From: Gammaproteobacteria bacterium
GTDB lineage: Bacteria; Bacillota_I; Bacilli_A; Izemoplasmatales; UBA1188
DNA: 24,456 nt
Assembly: GCA_024691665.1 (NCBI GenBank)
Contig: JAILNJ010000192.1
Coordinates: 1-24,456 of the forward strand
Direction of reading: 5' to 3'
The position numbers and the translations under genes were made by a program. Shown here piece by piece: positions 1 to 6,775 of the stretch. The notes beneath the pieces are model-generated. The model was not told where the DNA came from. It was given only the letters and a program-made list of their open reading frames with translations, and searched no databases. How positions within the stretch are numbered: position 1 is the first letter of the stretch; each line of letters opens with the position of its first letter.

Positions 1-892
1 CAAGGAACATATCAAATCCTGCGCCAGCTCCACCTACTGTCATTAAAATACGAATAGGTCTACCAGAATTAATTCTATCTTTTCTTCTCTTATTATCATT
101 CTCAAGGTCAACTAATAATTCATGATCAATAAAACAACCCACTTCTTTTAATTGATCCTCAGGGATTCCTCTTAAAGGTTTCTTTGCGAATCCATTTAAA
201 GTCTTATATCCAAAGTATGCGAATGGAGTTTGAACTGTATGAATTGCGCCTTCAGATAAATGAAGTCCCATAGGCCAGTTATCAGGAATAGCATTAACTA
301 CATGAGTCATTCCTGCATGAATTGCGGCTTGAGATGGCCACACATGAGTTGCGATATATGGAATATCTTTATTAATATTTTTAAAAATTGGGACTAAGAG
401 TTCACTATTCTTTTGGTCTTTTGCGTTATAAGTAATCTTTTTAAATCCTTCACTATTTAGTGGTTCCCAAACTAATTTATTAAATAGTTTAGACTTTTGA
501 GAGATTCTTGATGCGAGTGAATACATATCGTTTTGTTCTCTAATCATCTTTGAACCAGTCGCATCAAATGATGCAAGATCAAGCCAATAAGGTTTATAAC
601 CTAAAGCTCTTGCGGCTGATGCCATAGCGATAGATATTCTATAATGGCCAAAACCCATACGGATATTACCAACTATTAATGCATTATCTTCAAATTTTTG
701 ATTCTTATCTCCAAAAACTATGTTACTTGCGCCAATAAAATCTAATGTATCAATATCTTTAAAATTGATTTTATAATCAGCATTAGAGTCATCGCCAAAT
801 TTCTTAATATATTTGGCTTTACTCTTTTCTGCGGCTTTAATAGTCTTCTTATCAATTTCATTACCAAATATTACAGATGTTTTATCAATCAT
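1..892 (-). CDS. Putative GT-B-fold glycosyltransferase-like protein, 5' part only (partial)
   Basis: This reading frame is open from an ATG at 890-892 to the left edge, so about 297 N-terminal residues are present and the C-terminus is missing. An AAGGAG ribosome site lies a few bases upstream of the ATG. About 75 residues in, the segment IRMGFGHYRISIAMASAARA, followed shortly by a W-L-D-L, resembles the N-terminal 'GxGH' loop and helix of MurG and monogalactosyldiacylglycerol-synthase-type glycosyltransferases. Near the left edge, MTVGGAGAG resembles the glycine-rich start of the C-terminal Rossmann half. From family knowledge such proteins transfer a sugar from a nucleotide-sugar to a membrane lipid or carrier; the substrate here cannot be told. 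The gene follows the tRNA terminator and seems to have its own promoter (a TATAAT lies about 40 bp upstream). The exact family is uncertain and it could be a conserved protein of unknown function with the same fold. Confidence 0.5.
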   Translation of the reverse strand, partial: MIDKTSVIFGNEIDKKTIKAAEKSKAKYIKKFGDDSNADYKINFKDIDTLDFIGASNIVFGDKNQKFEDNALIVGNIRMGFGHYRISIAMASAARALGYKPYWLDLASFDATGSKMIREQNDMYSLASRISQKSKLFNKLVWEPLNSEGFKKITYNAKDQKNSELLVPIFKNINKDIPYIATHVWPSQAAIHAGMTHVVNAIPDNWPMGLHLSEGAIHTVQTPFAYFGYKTLNGFAKKPLRGIPEDQLKEVGCFIDHELLVDLENDNKRRKDRINSGRPIRILMTVGGAGAGFDMFL

Positions 893-951
893 ATATAAAC
901 TCCTTATATGTGTATATAATAATTATACTATATTTAAATACCCTATTGGGC

Positions 952-978
952 AATAAAAAAGTTCCTATCGCTAGGAAC
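952..978 (-). terminator. Rho-independent terminator of the tRNA-His/tRNA-Leu unit
   Basis: Read on the minus strand, a 7-bp stem (GTTCCTA, loop GCGA, TAGGAAC) is followed directly by TTTTTT. It lies about 15 bases after the CCA end of tRNA-Leu. The opposite strand also ends in a short U-run, so it may work both ways. Confidence 0.85.
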
Positions 979-992
979 GTTTTTAATTAATC

Positions 993-1077
993 TGGTGGGG
1001 CCTATGAGATTTGAACTCACACGCCTTGCGGTACTACCCCCTCAAAGTAGCGCGTCTACCAGTTCCGCCAAAGCCCC
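993..1077 (-). tRNA. tRNA-Leu (anticodon GAG)
   Basis: The minus strand folds as a class II tRNA. Acceptor stem GGGGCTT pairs with AGGCCCC, then discriminator A and an encoded CCA (993-995). The anticodon stem CTACT/GGTAG encloses loop TTGAGGG, giving anticodon GAG (reads CUC/CUU). A variable arm follows (TACCGCAAGGCG region), as expected for Leu, and the T arm contains GTTCAAAT. The length is 85 nt with CCA. It is the second gene of a two-tRNA unit after tRNA-His. Confidence 0.95.
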
Positions 1078-1094
1078 AAACATTTTCAATTCAG

Positions 1095-1173
1095 TGGGGC
1101 GACTGACAAGACTCGAACCTGCGCGATGCCGGAGCCACAATCCGGTGCGTTAACCAACTTCGCCACAGTCGCC
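1095..1173 (-). tRNA. tRNA-His (anticodon GTG)
   Basis: On the minus strand, acceptor GGCGACTG pairs with CAGTCGCC followed by CCA. This includes the extra G at position -1 opposite C73, the identity element specific to tRNA-His. The anticodon stem CCGGA/TCCGG holds loop TTGTGGC, anticodon GTG. The T loop is GTTCGAGTC. CCA is encoded (1095-1097). Confidence 0.96.
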
Positions 1174-1190
1174 ATATGAATTGCATAAAT

Positions 1191-1219
1191 AGTTTATCAC
1201 TAAAGGGGGTTTAAGGCAA
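1191..1219 (-). promoter_or_regulatory. Predicted promoter of tRNA-His/tRNA-Leu
   Basis: On the minus strand a -35 TTGCCT (1214-1219), a 17-bp spacer ending in TGA (an extended -10 element), and -10 TAAACT (1191-1196) lie about 18 bases upstream of the tRNA-His 5' end. The element sits immediately after the stop codon of the XRE gene, so the tRNAs need not depend on that gene. Confidence 0.6.
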
Positions 1220-1222
1220 GAA

Positions 1223-1873
1223 CTATTTTTTTACTCTAAAACAATTAATAATAGCGTAGTAAGCTGGGATAGTCACAAAGAGTATCCATAGCGGATGCCA
1301 AATATCAAAAAGAGTACCGAATACCATAAATAGAACAACCATAAATACTGGATAGTTAAATCTATTGGCATTCTTGTGTTGGATAGCTGAGATTAATGAT
1401 CCAATTACAATTGGACCTAAGAATAATACCCAAGTTGGGTGCCATACTTGTGTTAAGAAACCGATGAGTAAGAATGCTACAGTAGCAAGTAAGTATAATG
1501 CACCAGTTACAGAACTAACAACGATTACTGATTTTCTGTGCGCTTCTCTAGTGCAGCAGTCATCCTTTTGCATTTTATCATCATCGTCGTCGTCATCATC
1601 GTCATCATCGTCGTCATCATCATCTGAATCTACTACTTCTACTTTTTCTTCTTTTTGAGCTTCAGTAATATCTTCTTCACTAATAATATCATCTAAAGAT
1701 ACATTATATATCTTAGCTAATAATATTAAGTTATCAGTATCAGGAGACGCTTCTGCTCTTTCCCATTTTGATACAGCTTGTCTTGATACACCAATCTTAT
1801 CAGCAAGTTCTTCTTGTGATAATCCACTATTTCTTCTTAATTCATATAATTTGTTTGCGATTTTTACGTTCAT
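1223..1873 (-). CDS. Membrane-bound XRE/HTH transcriptional regulator with a 16-Asp linker
   Basis: Residues 4-60 form an HTH_3/Cro-CI helix-turn-helix (LSQEELADKIGVSRQAVSKWE), so the protein should bind DNA. Residues 84-99 are sixteen consecutive aspartates, encoded by mixed GAT/GAC codons. From about residue 117 there are about four hydrophobic, probably membrane-spanning segments, including two copies of a WHPxWxxF motif (VWHPTWVLF and IWHPLWILF), which suggests an internal duplication. The start is supported by AAGGAGGAAAAACTTATG. HTH proteins with C-terminal membrane domains are common in Bacillota and are often autoregulatory, perhaps sensing the envelope or ions. The poly-Asp linker is unusual and might bind cations; that is inference. 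No target gene is adjacent except tRNAs and a divergently oriented EF-G-like unit with its own terminator. Confidence 0.88.
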   Translation of the reverse strand: MNVKIANKLYELRRNSGLSQEELADKIGVSRQAVSKWERAEASPDTDNLILLAKIYNVSLDDIISEEDITEAQKEEKVEVVDSDDDDDDDDDDDDDDDDKMQKDDCCTREAHRKSVIVVSSVTGALYLLATVAFLLIGFLTQVWHPTWVLFLGPIVIGSLISAIQHKNANRFNYPVFMVVLFMVFGTLFDIWHPLWILFVTIPAYYAIINCFRVKK

Positions 1874-1901
1874 AAGTTTTTCCTCCTTAATTTACGCTTC
1901 A

Positions 1902-1927
1902 ATTATAGCAAGTTGCGTCGGTTGCGT
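1902..1927 (-). promoter_or_regulatory. Extended -10 promoter of the XRE gene overlapped by two GTTGCGT elements
   Basis: On the minus strand TGC-TATAAT (-10 at 1902-1907) lies about 30 bp upstream of the XRE start. At 17-bp spacing the -35 would be GGTACG, which is poor, so the promoter relies on the extended -10 or on an activator. Two copies of GTTGCGT (plus strand 1912-1918 and 1921-1927, 9 bp apart) fill the spacer and -35 zone, where a bound regulator would directly affect RNA polymerase. Confidence 0.6.
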
Positions 1928-1968
1928 ACCACCAAATCTAGTTTGAAAGTGACGCAACTTTCGGTTGC
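1910..1968. repeat. Cluster of four GTTGC/GCAAC elements with nested inverted repeats (likely operator)
   Basis: The 10-bp sequence AAGTTGCGTC (1910-1919) is repeated inverted at 1951-1960 (GACGCAACTT). GTTGC cores lie at 1912-1916 and 1921-1925, GCAAC at 1954-1958, and GTTGC again at 1964-1968. Smaller palindromes are GAAAGT-N6-ACTTTC (1945-1962) and GCAAC-TTTCG-GTTGC (1954-1968). The core-to-core steps are 9, 33 and 10 bp, close to whole helical turns, as expected for several dimers on one face of the DNA. The obvious candidate ligand is the adjacent XRE protein. Confidence 0.6.
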
Positions 1969-2006
1969 AAATTACATCTTTACCTATAATTTAGCACAAA
2001 ACATAC

Positions 2007-2031
2007 AAAAAAGAGGCCTAAAAAGCCTCTT
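2007..2031 (-). terminator. Rho-independent terminator after the EF-G-like gene
   Basis: On the minus strand AAGAGGC-TTTTTAG-GCCTCTT is a perfect 7-bp stem followed by a T-run, about 19 bases after the stop of the EF-G-like gene. It insulates the XRE promoter region from read-through. Confidence 0.85.
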
Positions 2032-2049
2032 CTTTATTTAATTCTTTAA

Positions 2050-4068
2050 TTAGTTGTTAGCTGCTTCAGCTTGTGCAGCTTTAATGATCTTTTCAGCTAC
2101 GTTAGATGGTACATCTTCGTATCTTACGAATTCTCTAGTGAATGAACCATCACCTTGAGTCATAGCCTTAAGGTCGATATTGTAGTTAATGATTTCAGCT
2201 TCTGGCATTTCGCAGTTAACTACTGTGTAATCACCAACTTTATTCATACCAAGAACTCTACCTCTTCTCTTAGATACATCTGATAAGATATTACCAACGT
2301 AATCGTCAGATACTCTTACATCTACTTTCATGATAGGTTCAAGGATAACCTTTCTTGCGTCTTTAGTAGCGTTCTTGAATGCTTCTTTAGCTGCGTTCTT
2401 GAATGCTAATTCGTTTGAATCTACTGGATGGTATTTACCATCAAGGAGTGTACCATGAACATTGATAACTGGGAATCCAGCGAGTGGACCATTTTCAAGA
2501 GCTTCAAAGAAACCTTTTTCAATTGGTGGGAAGTAGTTTTTAGGAACTGATCCACCGAAGATTTCTTCACTCCAGAATGAATCTTCTTGGCATGGTTCAA
2601 ATTTCATTACTACTACACCATAATAACCGGCACCACCAGATTGCTTAACGTATCTACCTTCAGCTTGGCATGTGCTTCTTAAAGCTTCTCTATATACAAT
2701 CTTTTGATCTTCAGTAGTAACTTCTACCTTTAATCCTTTCATCTTTTCAATTAATGTATCAATGTGAACTGAACCTTGACCACCAATTAATTGTTGTTTT
2801 GTTTCTTTATTTCTAACAACTTCGAATGTTTGATCTTCAAGAGCTAACTTTTGGAGTGCACCTGATAATTTATCTTCATCGTTCTTAGACTTAGGAAGGA
2901 TAGCTCTAAAGTAAGTTGGTTTTGGTGCTTCAGGTCTTTCGATAACTACATTTCTAGATTTATCATTTAATGTTAAACCAGTTTCAAGACTTGAAAGCTT
3001 AGAGATGATAACGATATCACCAGCATTAGCTACATCGTAAGAAGATTGGTTCTTACCACAAATCATAGCTGTTTGGTTTACTTTTTCTGTGTTGCCCTTA
3101 ACGATAATTTCTTGGCCAACTTTAAGTGTACCATTTACAACGAGCACATAAGAGATAGTACCGATGAATGGGTCAACTGTAGTTTTAAATACATAACCAA
3201 CGAATGGTTTAGTTTCATCATACTTTAATTCTTCAGAAGCCTTAAGAGGTTTAACTTCAGCCATAGTAGGGAATAAAGATACTACTAAGTTTAATAATTC
3301 CTTTACACCAACATTGTGAACTGAATCAGCTAAAGCAACAGGAGTAAGTGAATCTGATGAAAGACCAGCCTTTACACCCTTTAATACTTCTTCTTGAGTG
3401 AGTTCTTCACCACTGAAGAATTTTTCCATTAATTCATCATCTTGACCAGCTGCTTCTTCGATAATCTTATCGTATAAAGCTAAAGCTGTATCATTAGTAG
3501 AATCACTTTCAGCTCCACCAATAAATGCTTTCTTTGTTAATACGTTAGTGAAACCTTTGAAGTTATTCTTTCCACCTTCTGGATACATAAATGGAACAAC
3601 ACTTGAACCAAACTTAGCTTGAAGATCAGCAACAAGTGCATCGAAGTCTACGTTTTCTTTATCAACTTTAGTAACTAAAATTAATGTTGGAACTTCCTTT
3701 TCCTTTAATACTCTATAATAACTCTTAGCTTGAACGTCTACACCTTTAGTAGCATCAATAACTAAAATAGCTCCAGAACAAACTGCTAAATCATTATATA
3801 AATCTTGAACAAATTCATTCATTCCAGGGAAATCAATGAAATTGATCTTTGTATTTTGGTGTACTACTGGAATAAGTGATGCAGAAATACTGTAATGATG
3901 GTTAATTTCTTCTTGTGAAAAGTCAGATAATGTATTTCCTCTTTCAACTTCTCCTTTCTTTGAAATCACTCCGCATTCTAAGGCAATAGATTCTACAAGT
4001 GTAGTTTTTCCAACACCCATACCGCCCACTACTGCGATGTTTCTAATGTTTTCTTTTTGAAAATTCAT
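2050..4068 (-). CDS. Elongation factor G-like translational GTPase (FusA2/EF-G-2 type)
   Basis: The 672-aa protein has the five-domain plan of EF-G (usually about 690-700 aa). The N-terminal G domain has G1 GGMGVGKT (15-22), G3 DFPG (79-82) and G4 TKVD (133-136). Domains III-V are recognisable, including QSGGAGYYG, the GGSVPKNYFPPIEKGF stretch and a C-terminal ILEPIMKVDVRV. Two departures from canonical EF-G are visible: the P-loop is not of the HIDAGKT form, and the residue after DxPG is Met83 instead of the catalytic His. Switch I (NHHYSISAS) lacks the usual RGITI. These are hallmarks of the FusA2/EF-G-2 paralogue group rather than the main translocase, so it probably acts on ribosomes under special conditions; its true role is unknown. 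It is monocistronic, with a strong promoter and terminator and SD AGGAG. The main fusA is not in this window. Confidence 0.9.
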   Translation of the reverse strand: MNFQKENIRNIAVVGGMGVGKTTLVESIALECGVISKKGEVERGNTLSDFSQEEINHHYSISASLIPVVHQNTKINFIDFPGMNEFVQDLYNDLAVCSGAILVIDATKGVDVQAKSYYRVLKEKEVPTLILVTKVDKENVDFDALVADLQAKFGSSVVPFMYPEGGKNNFKGFTNVLTKKAFIGGAESDSTNDTALALYDKIIEEAAGQDDELMEKFFSGEELTQEEVLKGVKAGLSSDSLTPVALADSVHNVGVKELLNLVVSLFPTMAEVKPLKASEELKYDETKPFVGYVFKTTVDPFIGTISYVLVVNGTLKVGQEIIVKGNTEKVNQTAMICGKNQSSYDVANAGDIVIISKLSSLETGLTLNDKSRNVVIERPEAPKPTYFRAILPKSKNDEDKLSGALQKLALEDQTFEVVRNKETKQQLIGGQGSVHIDTLIEKMKGLKVEVTTEDQKIVYREALRSTCQAEGRYVKQSGGAGYYGVVVMKFEPCQEDSFWSEEIFGGSVPKNYFPPIEKGFFEALENGPLAGFPVINVHGTLLDGKYHPVDSNELAFKNAAKEAFKNATKDARKVILEPIMKVDVRVSDDYVGNILSDVSKRRGRVLGMNKVGDYTVVNCEMPEAEIINYNIDLKAMTQGDGSFTREFVRYEDVPSNVAEKIIKAAQAEAANN

Positions 4069-4109
4069 GTTTATCTCCTAATATATAAAAAAATATTTTA
4101 CCAAGAAAA

Positions 4110-4138
4110 ATTATATCATAAATATTTAATCTAAACAA
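4110..4138 (-). promoter_or_regulatory. Promoter of the EF-G-like gene
   Basis: On the minus strand -35 TTGTTT (4133-4138), a 17-bp spacer ending in TGA, and -10 TATAAT (4110-4115) lie about 40 bp upstream of the ATG. The match is near consensus with an extended -10. Confidence 0.75.
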
Positions 4139-4170
4139 TTAAATATATATGGGGTTAAAAAGATAAAATA

Positions 4171-4989
4171 TTATATAGTTTTGTGTTCAACAAATTTAAC
4201 ATTATTTTTATTAAATAATTCTTTTTGTTTATTAGCCGATTCATTTAATATAACTAGTCTTTCGCTTTGATTCATTCCTTCTTTTATAAGCAAGGAATTA
4301 TGATATTCAATATTAGACAATATATAAAGTTCTATGGCAGATGCATAGTCTCTCATATTACCTTTCTTATCTGGATTTAACTTCTCCCATTCTTTAGCTC
4401 TCAAACCAAATAAAGCTACATTAAGCATATCAGCCTCAGATGCATAGATATAATGTTTCTGTTCACTAGTAAGTTCTACAGGTACAAGATATTCTTTTAT
4501 TGCGGTAGTATGTATAAGATAATTAATCTTAGATTGGATTCTACTATTATTCCATTCTAGTTGTTCAGTTTCTTCTAACTTTAAACGTTGAAATTCTTTA
4601 ATTATATATAATTTAACCTCTGGAGATATCCAACTAGCAAATTCTAGTGCAATATCTCTATGAGCAAATGTACCTCCATTTTTAGTAGCTTTAGACCTTA
4701 TACCTATTGCGTTAAATTCATTAATCCATCTTGTTGGTGACATTGTAAACGAGTTCTTACCAGACTCCTTCAATAGGGGGTCGAATTCGACCCCCCTAAA
4801 TTTAGAGTTATTAATTGTTTCCCACATTCCCAGATATTCTAATGTGCTTCTTTGTCTCATCCAATTTTTAATAACATCCTTAGGTTCTTTAGAGTTCTTA
4901 ATTCTCGCAATATCAGTTAATGATACATAGTCCTCATCACTTATTCCAGTAATATTAATTACTTTATCTTTTACCATAATTTCTTTCAT
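4171..4989 (-). CDS. KilA-N domain protein
   Basis: Residues about 18-135 carry a full KilA-N domain, recognisable from YVSLTDIARI, IKNWMRQRSTLEYLG, NSFTMSPTRWI, NAIGI-SK, GGTFAHRDIA, FASWISP and LYIIKEFQRLK. The C-terminal half (IHTTAIKEYLVP, YASEADMLNVALFGLRAKEW, KGNMRDYAS, SERLVILNESANKQ) follows a pattern I know from standalone KilA-N proteins of gut bacteria. KilA-N is a DNA-binding module found in phages and large DNA viruses; its function in chromosomal genes is not established. The start overlaps the stop of the upstream surface-protein gene by one base (TAATG), which implies translational coupling. A 20-bp GC-rich palindrome lies within codons 66-71. No clear terminator follows; the next gene has its own promoter. 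No integrase or other phage gene is nearby. Confidence 0.85.
   Translation of the reverse strand: MKEIMVKDKVINITGISDEDYVSLTDIARIKNSKEPKDVIKNWMRQRSTLEYLGMWETINNSKFRGVEFDPLLKESGKNSFTMSPTRWINEFNAIGIRSKATKNGGTFAHRDIALEFASWISPEVKLYIIKEFQRLKLEETEQLEWNNSRIQSKINYLIHTTAIKEYLVPVELTSEQKHYIYASEADMLNVALFGLRAKEWEKLNPDKKGNMRDYASAIELYILSNIEYHNSLLIKEGMNQSERLVILNESANKQKELFNKNNVKFVEHKTI
4776..4795. repeat. Perfect 20-bp GC-rich palindrome inside the KilA-N gene
   Basis: GGGGGTCGAATTCGACCCCC is its own reverse complement and lies inside an otherwise AT-rich gene. Allowing a one-base bulge, symmetry extends by TA on each side. It encodes Gly66 to Pro71 of the KilA-N domain (GVEFDP), on the minus strand. Confidence 0.9.
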
Positions 4990-6719
4990 TAAAGTTCACC
5001 ATTAGATTCCTTGTTTCTTCTTTTGTTTCTAATGGTTAATATTGCAATTATGGTCGCAAAAACAACCAAAACAGATGAAAGAATAATAATTATAATTGTT
5101 GCTTTGTTTATAGCTGGCGAATATACATCAACTGTATATAAATTAGATTTAACTCTGACTGTGAACTCTTTTGAGATTGTGTCGCTATCATTTGTATATT
5201 CAACCACCATGTGATAGGTACCATCTATATCCTTATGGTTTGAATATGTATCACTAACGATTCTAGCTTTATAATGTTTACCATTTTCAAGAACTCCATT
5301 TGAATATAAAAGATTGGTTATATCTTCTAAAGTTATAGTTACGCCATCAGTAAGTTCAATTCTATAGTTATCTACAAATATAACAGGTGGAATTTTATCT
5401 TCTACTTTTACTATAACTGATTTCGTTGCGGTATTATTCTCATCATCAGTAGCTTTAATTTCAATTTGATAATCACCTATCTTTCTTGTGGATTCATAAA
5501 TATTAACGCTCCAATCAAATGTATAAATTGTGACAGTCACATCAGTATCGATATTATCAGTAACTCTTAAAGAGTTTCTGACAATATCAATTAATGGTAA
5601 GTTTACTCTATAACTAACTGTGATAGTATCAGGACAATCAATGACTGGCTTCACATTATCATAAAATTCTACATTAACTGATTTAATAGTTTGGTTTCCT
5701 GAATTATCTTCTACACTTACAAATATAGTTTCATTCATTACTGTGGATGAGTTCTTAGTATAATCGGGATTAATTTCAATCTTATTTGAGATATCGCCAT
5801 CATAATTATCTGAAGCATTATATTTAGATTTAATAAATTCTTCAGTCAACGTTGTATTAATTGGATGTCTTATAGAATCGGGTCCTGTTAGATATGGTTT
5901 TTCATTATCAATCACATTAACTATGGCATCTAATGTAGTTTTATTTCCGTAATCATCTGACGCTTCAAAAAACATTGGGTGTTTTCCTACAACTTCTGAA
6001 ACATTTAAGTATGCATCATAATCAAAATCTAATGCAATTCCATAATAATCACCAGTATTAGTGCCGTCATAAGCCTTAAACATATTTCTAATACTCTCTT
6101 CAGATAATACATTAGGATAAATTACATTTATCGTTACCTTCTTATCCTTTGTGTCAGTAAATCTAGAGCCAGCACTTTGATAGATTAATGGGTCTATACA
6201 ATCATTCTCATCATGTGGGTCAAAGGTTGGTCCTTTAATTAATTTTAGATATCCATATTCGTTTGGGATAAAGTCTGCGTTACGATAGGTAACCTCTAAA
6301 ATTACTGAGAACGTTCCTTTTGGATAAGAAAATACTTGTGCACAATATGCTATTCCGTCTGAATATAATTCGTTTTCACACTGTGTTGCGTCTCTTTCTC
6401 CGCTTTTTGTTTCAATAAAATATCCATCAAGATCATAGAAATGAAGTTTATATTTTAATAGTTGATTATAATATTCGTCTCTAAATCTTATAGTTACTTT
6501 GTCTTGATAACTACCCGCGATAAACATTGCATGTTTTGTGACTAATGTTTTATCAGTTACTTCAAAGTCATTAACATCAAGAACATTAAGTCCAGCTGAA
6601 TAAGTAACCCTATCAGAGGTGATAGTGTTTTCGATTTCAGATGCCTTGCAAGTATTATTAGGCATAGAAAAAAGAAATGTAAAAAACATTAAAAATAAAA
6701 GTACTATTTGTTTCTTCAT
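4989..6719 (-). CDS. Secreted, membrane-anchored surface protein with bacterial Ig-like repeats
   Basis: The protein has 576 residues. Residues 1-26 are a signal peptide (KK, then VLLFLMFFTFLF, cleavage near CKA). The middle contains Ig-like modules of the DUF5011/HYR kind, from about 190 to 525. Typical signatures are D-N-x-K-P-x, NYDGDIS, NIDTDVTV and DYQIEIKATDDENNTATKSV, the 'natural order disrupted, then restored' beta-sandwich pattern. At about 538-560 there is one transmembrane helix followed by RNKRRNK, so the bulk should face outside with a short cytoplasmic tail. There is no LPxTG motif. Roles in adhesion or envelope structure are plausible but not shown. The strong SD GGAGGACC and the ATG lie in the loop of a 13-bp inverted repeat. 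It follows the two DHH genes without a visible terminator and precedes the coupled KilA-N gene. Confidence 0.82.
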   Translation of the reverse strand: MKKQIVLLFLMFFTFLFSMPNNTCKASEIENTITSDRVTYSAGLNVLDVNDFEVTDKTLVTKHAMFIAGSYQDKVTIRFRDEYYNQLLKYKLHFYDLDGYFIETKSGERDATQCENELYSDGIAYCAQVFSYPKGTFSVILEVTYRNADFIPNEYGYLKLIKGPTFDPHDENDCIDPLIYQSAGSRFTDTKDKKVTINVIYPNVLSEESIRNMFKAYDGTNTGDYYGIALDFDYDAYLNVSEVVGKHPMFFEASDDYGNKTTLDAIVNVIDNEKPYLTGPDSIRHPINTTLTEEFIKSKYNASDNYDGDISNKIEINPDYTKNSSTVMNETIFVSVEDNSGNQTIKSVNVEFYDNVKPVIDCPDTITVSYRVNLPLIDIVRNSLRVTDNIDTDVTVTIYTFDWSVNIYESTRKIGDYQIEIKATDDENNTATKSVIVKVEDKIPPVIFVDNYRIELTDGVTITLEDITNLLYSNGVLENGKHYKARIVSDTYSNHKDIDGTYHMVVEYTNDSDTISKEFTVRVKSNLYTVDVYSPAINKATIIIIILSSVLVVFATIIAILTIRNKRRNKESNGEL

Positions 6720-6743
6720 AAGGTCCTCCTAACAAATAGTACT
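6700..6743 (-). promoter_or_regulatory. 13-bp perfect inverted repeat holding the SD and start codon of the surface-protein gene in its loop
   Basis: AGTACTATTTGTT (6700-6712) and AACAAATAGTACT (6731-6743) are exact reverse complements. The 18-nt loop of the mRNA hairpin contains AGGAGG and the AUG. Downstream on the minus strand is a U-rich stretch (TTTATTTTT), so the hairpin could also act as an attenuator. It could equally be a DNA operator. Confidence 0.7.
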
Positions 6744-6775
6744 CAAAAAGTATATAAATCGTTTGAATTTTTTTA

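Noticed and set aside
1365..1658. Plus-strand open frame with a poly-Ser run
   Set aside because: It is the antisense of the poly-Asp tract of the XRE gene, with no ribosome site or recognisable domain.
4171..4989. Prophage remnant signalled by KilA-N
   Set aside because: No integrase, capsid, tail, lysis or other phage-like genes or attachment repeats are visible nearby; a standalone chromosomal KilA-N gene fits better.
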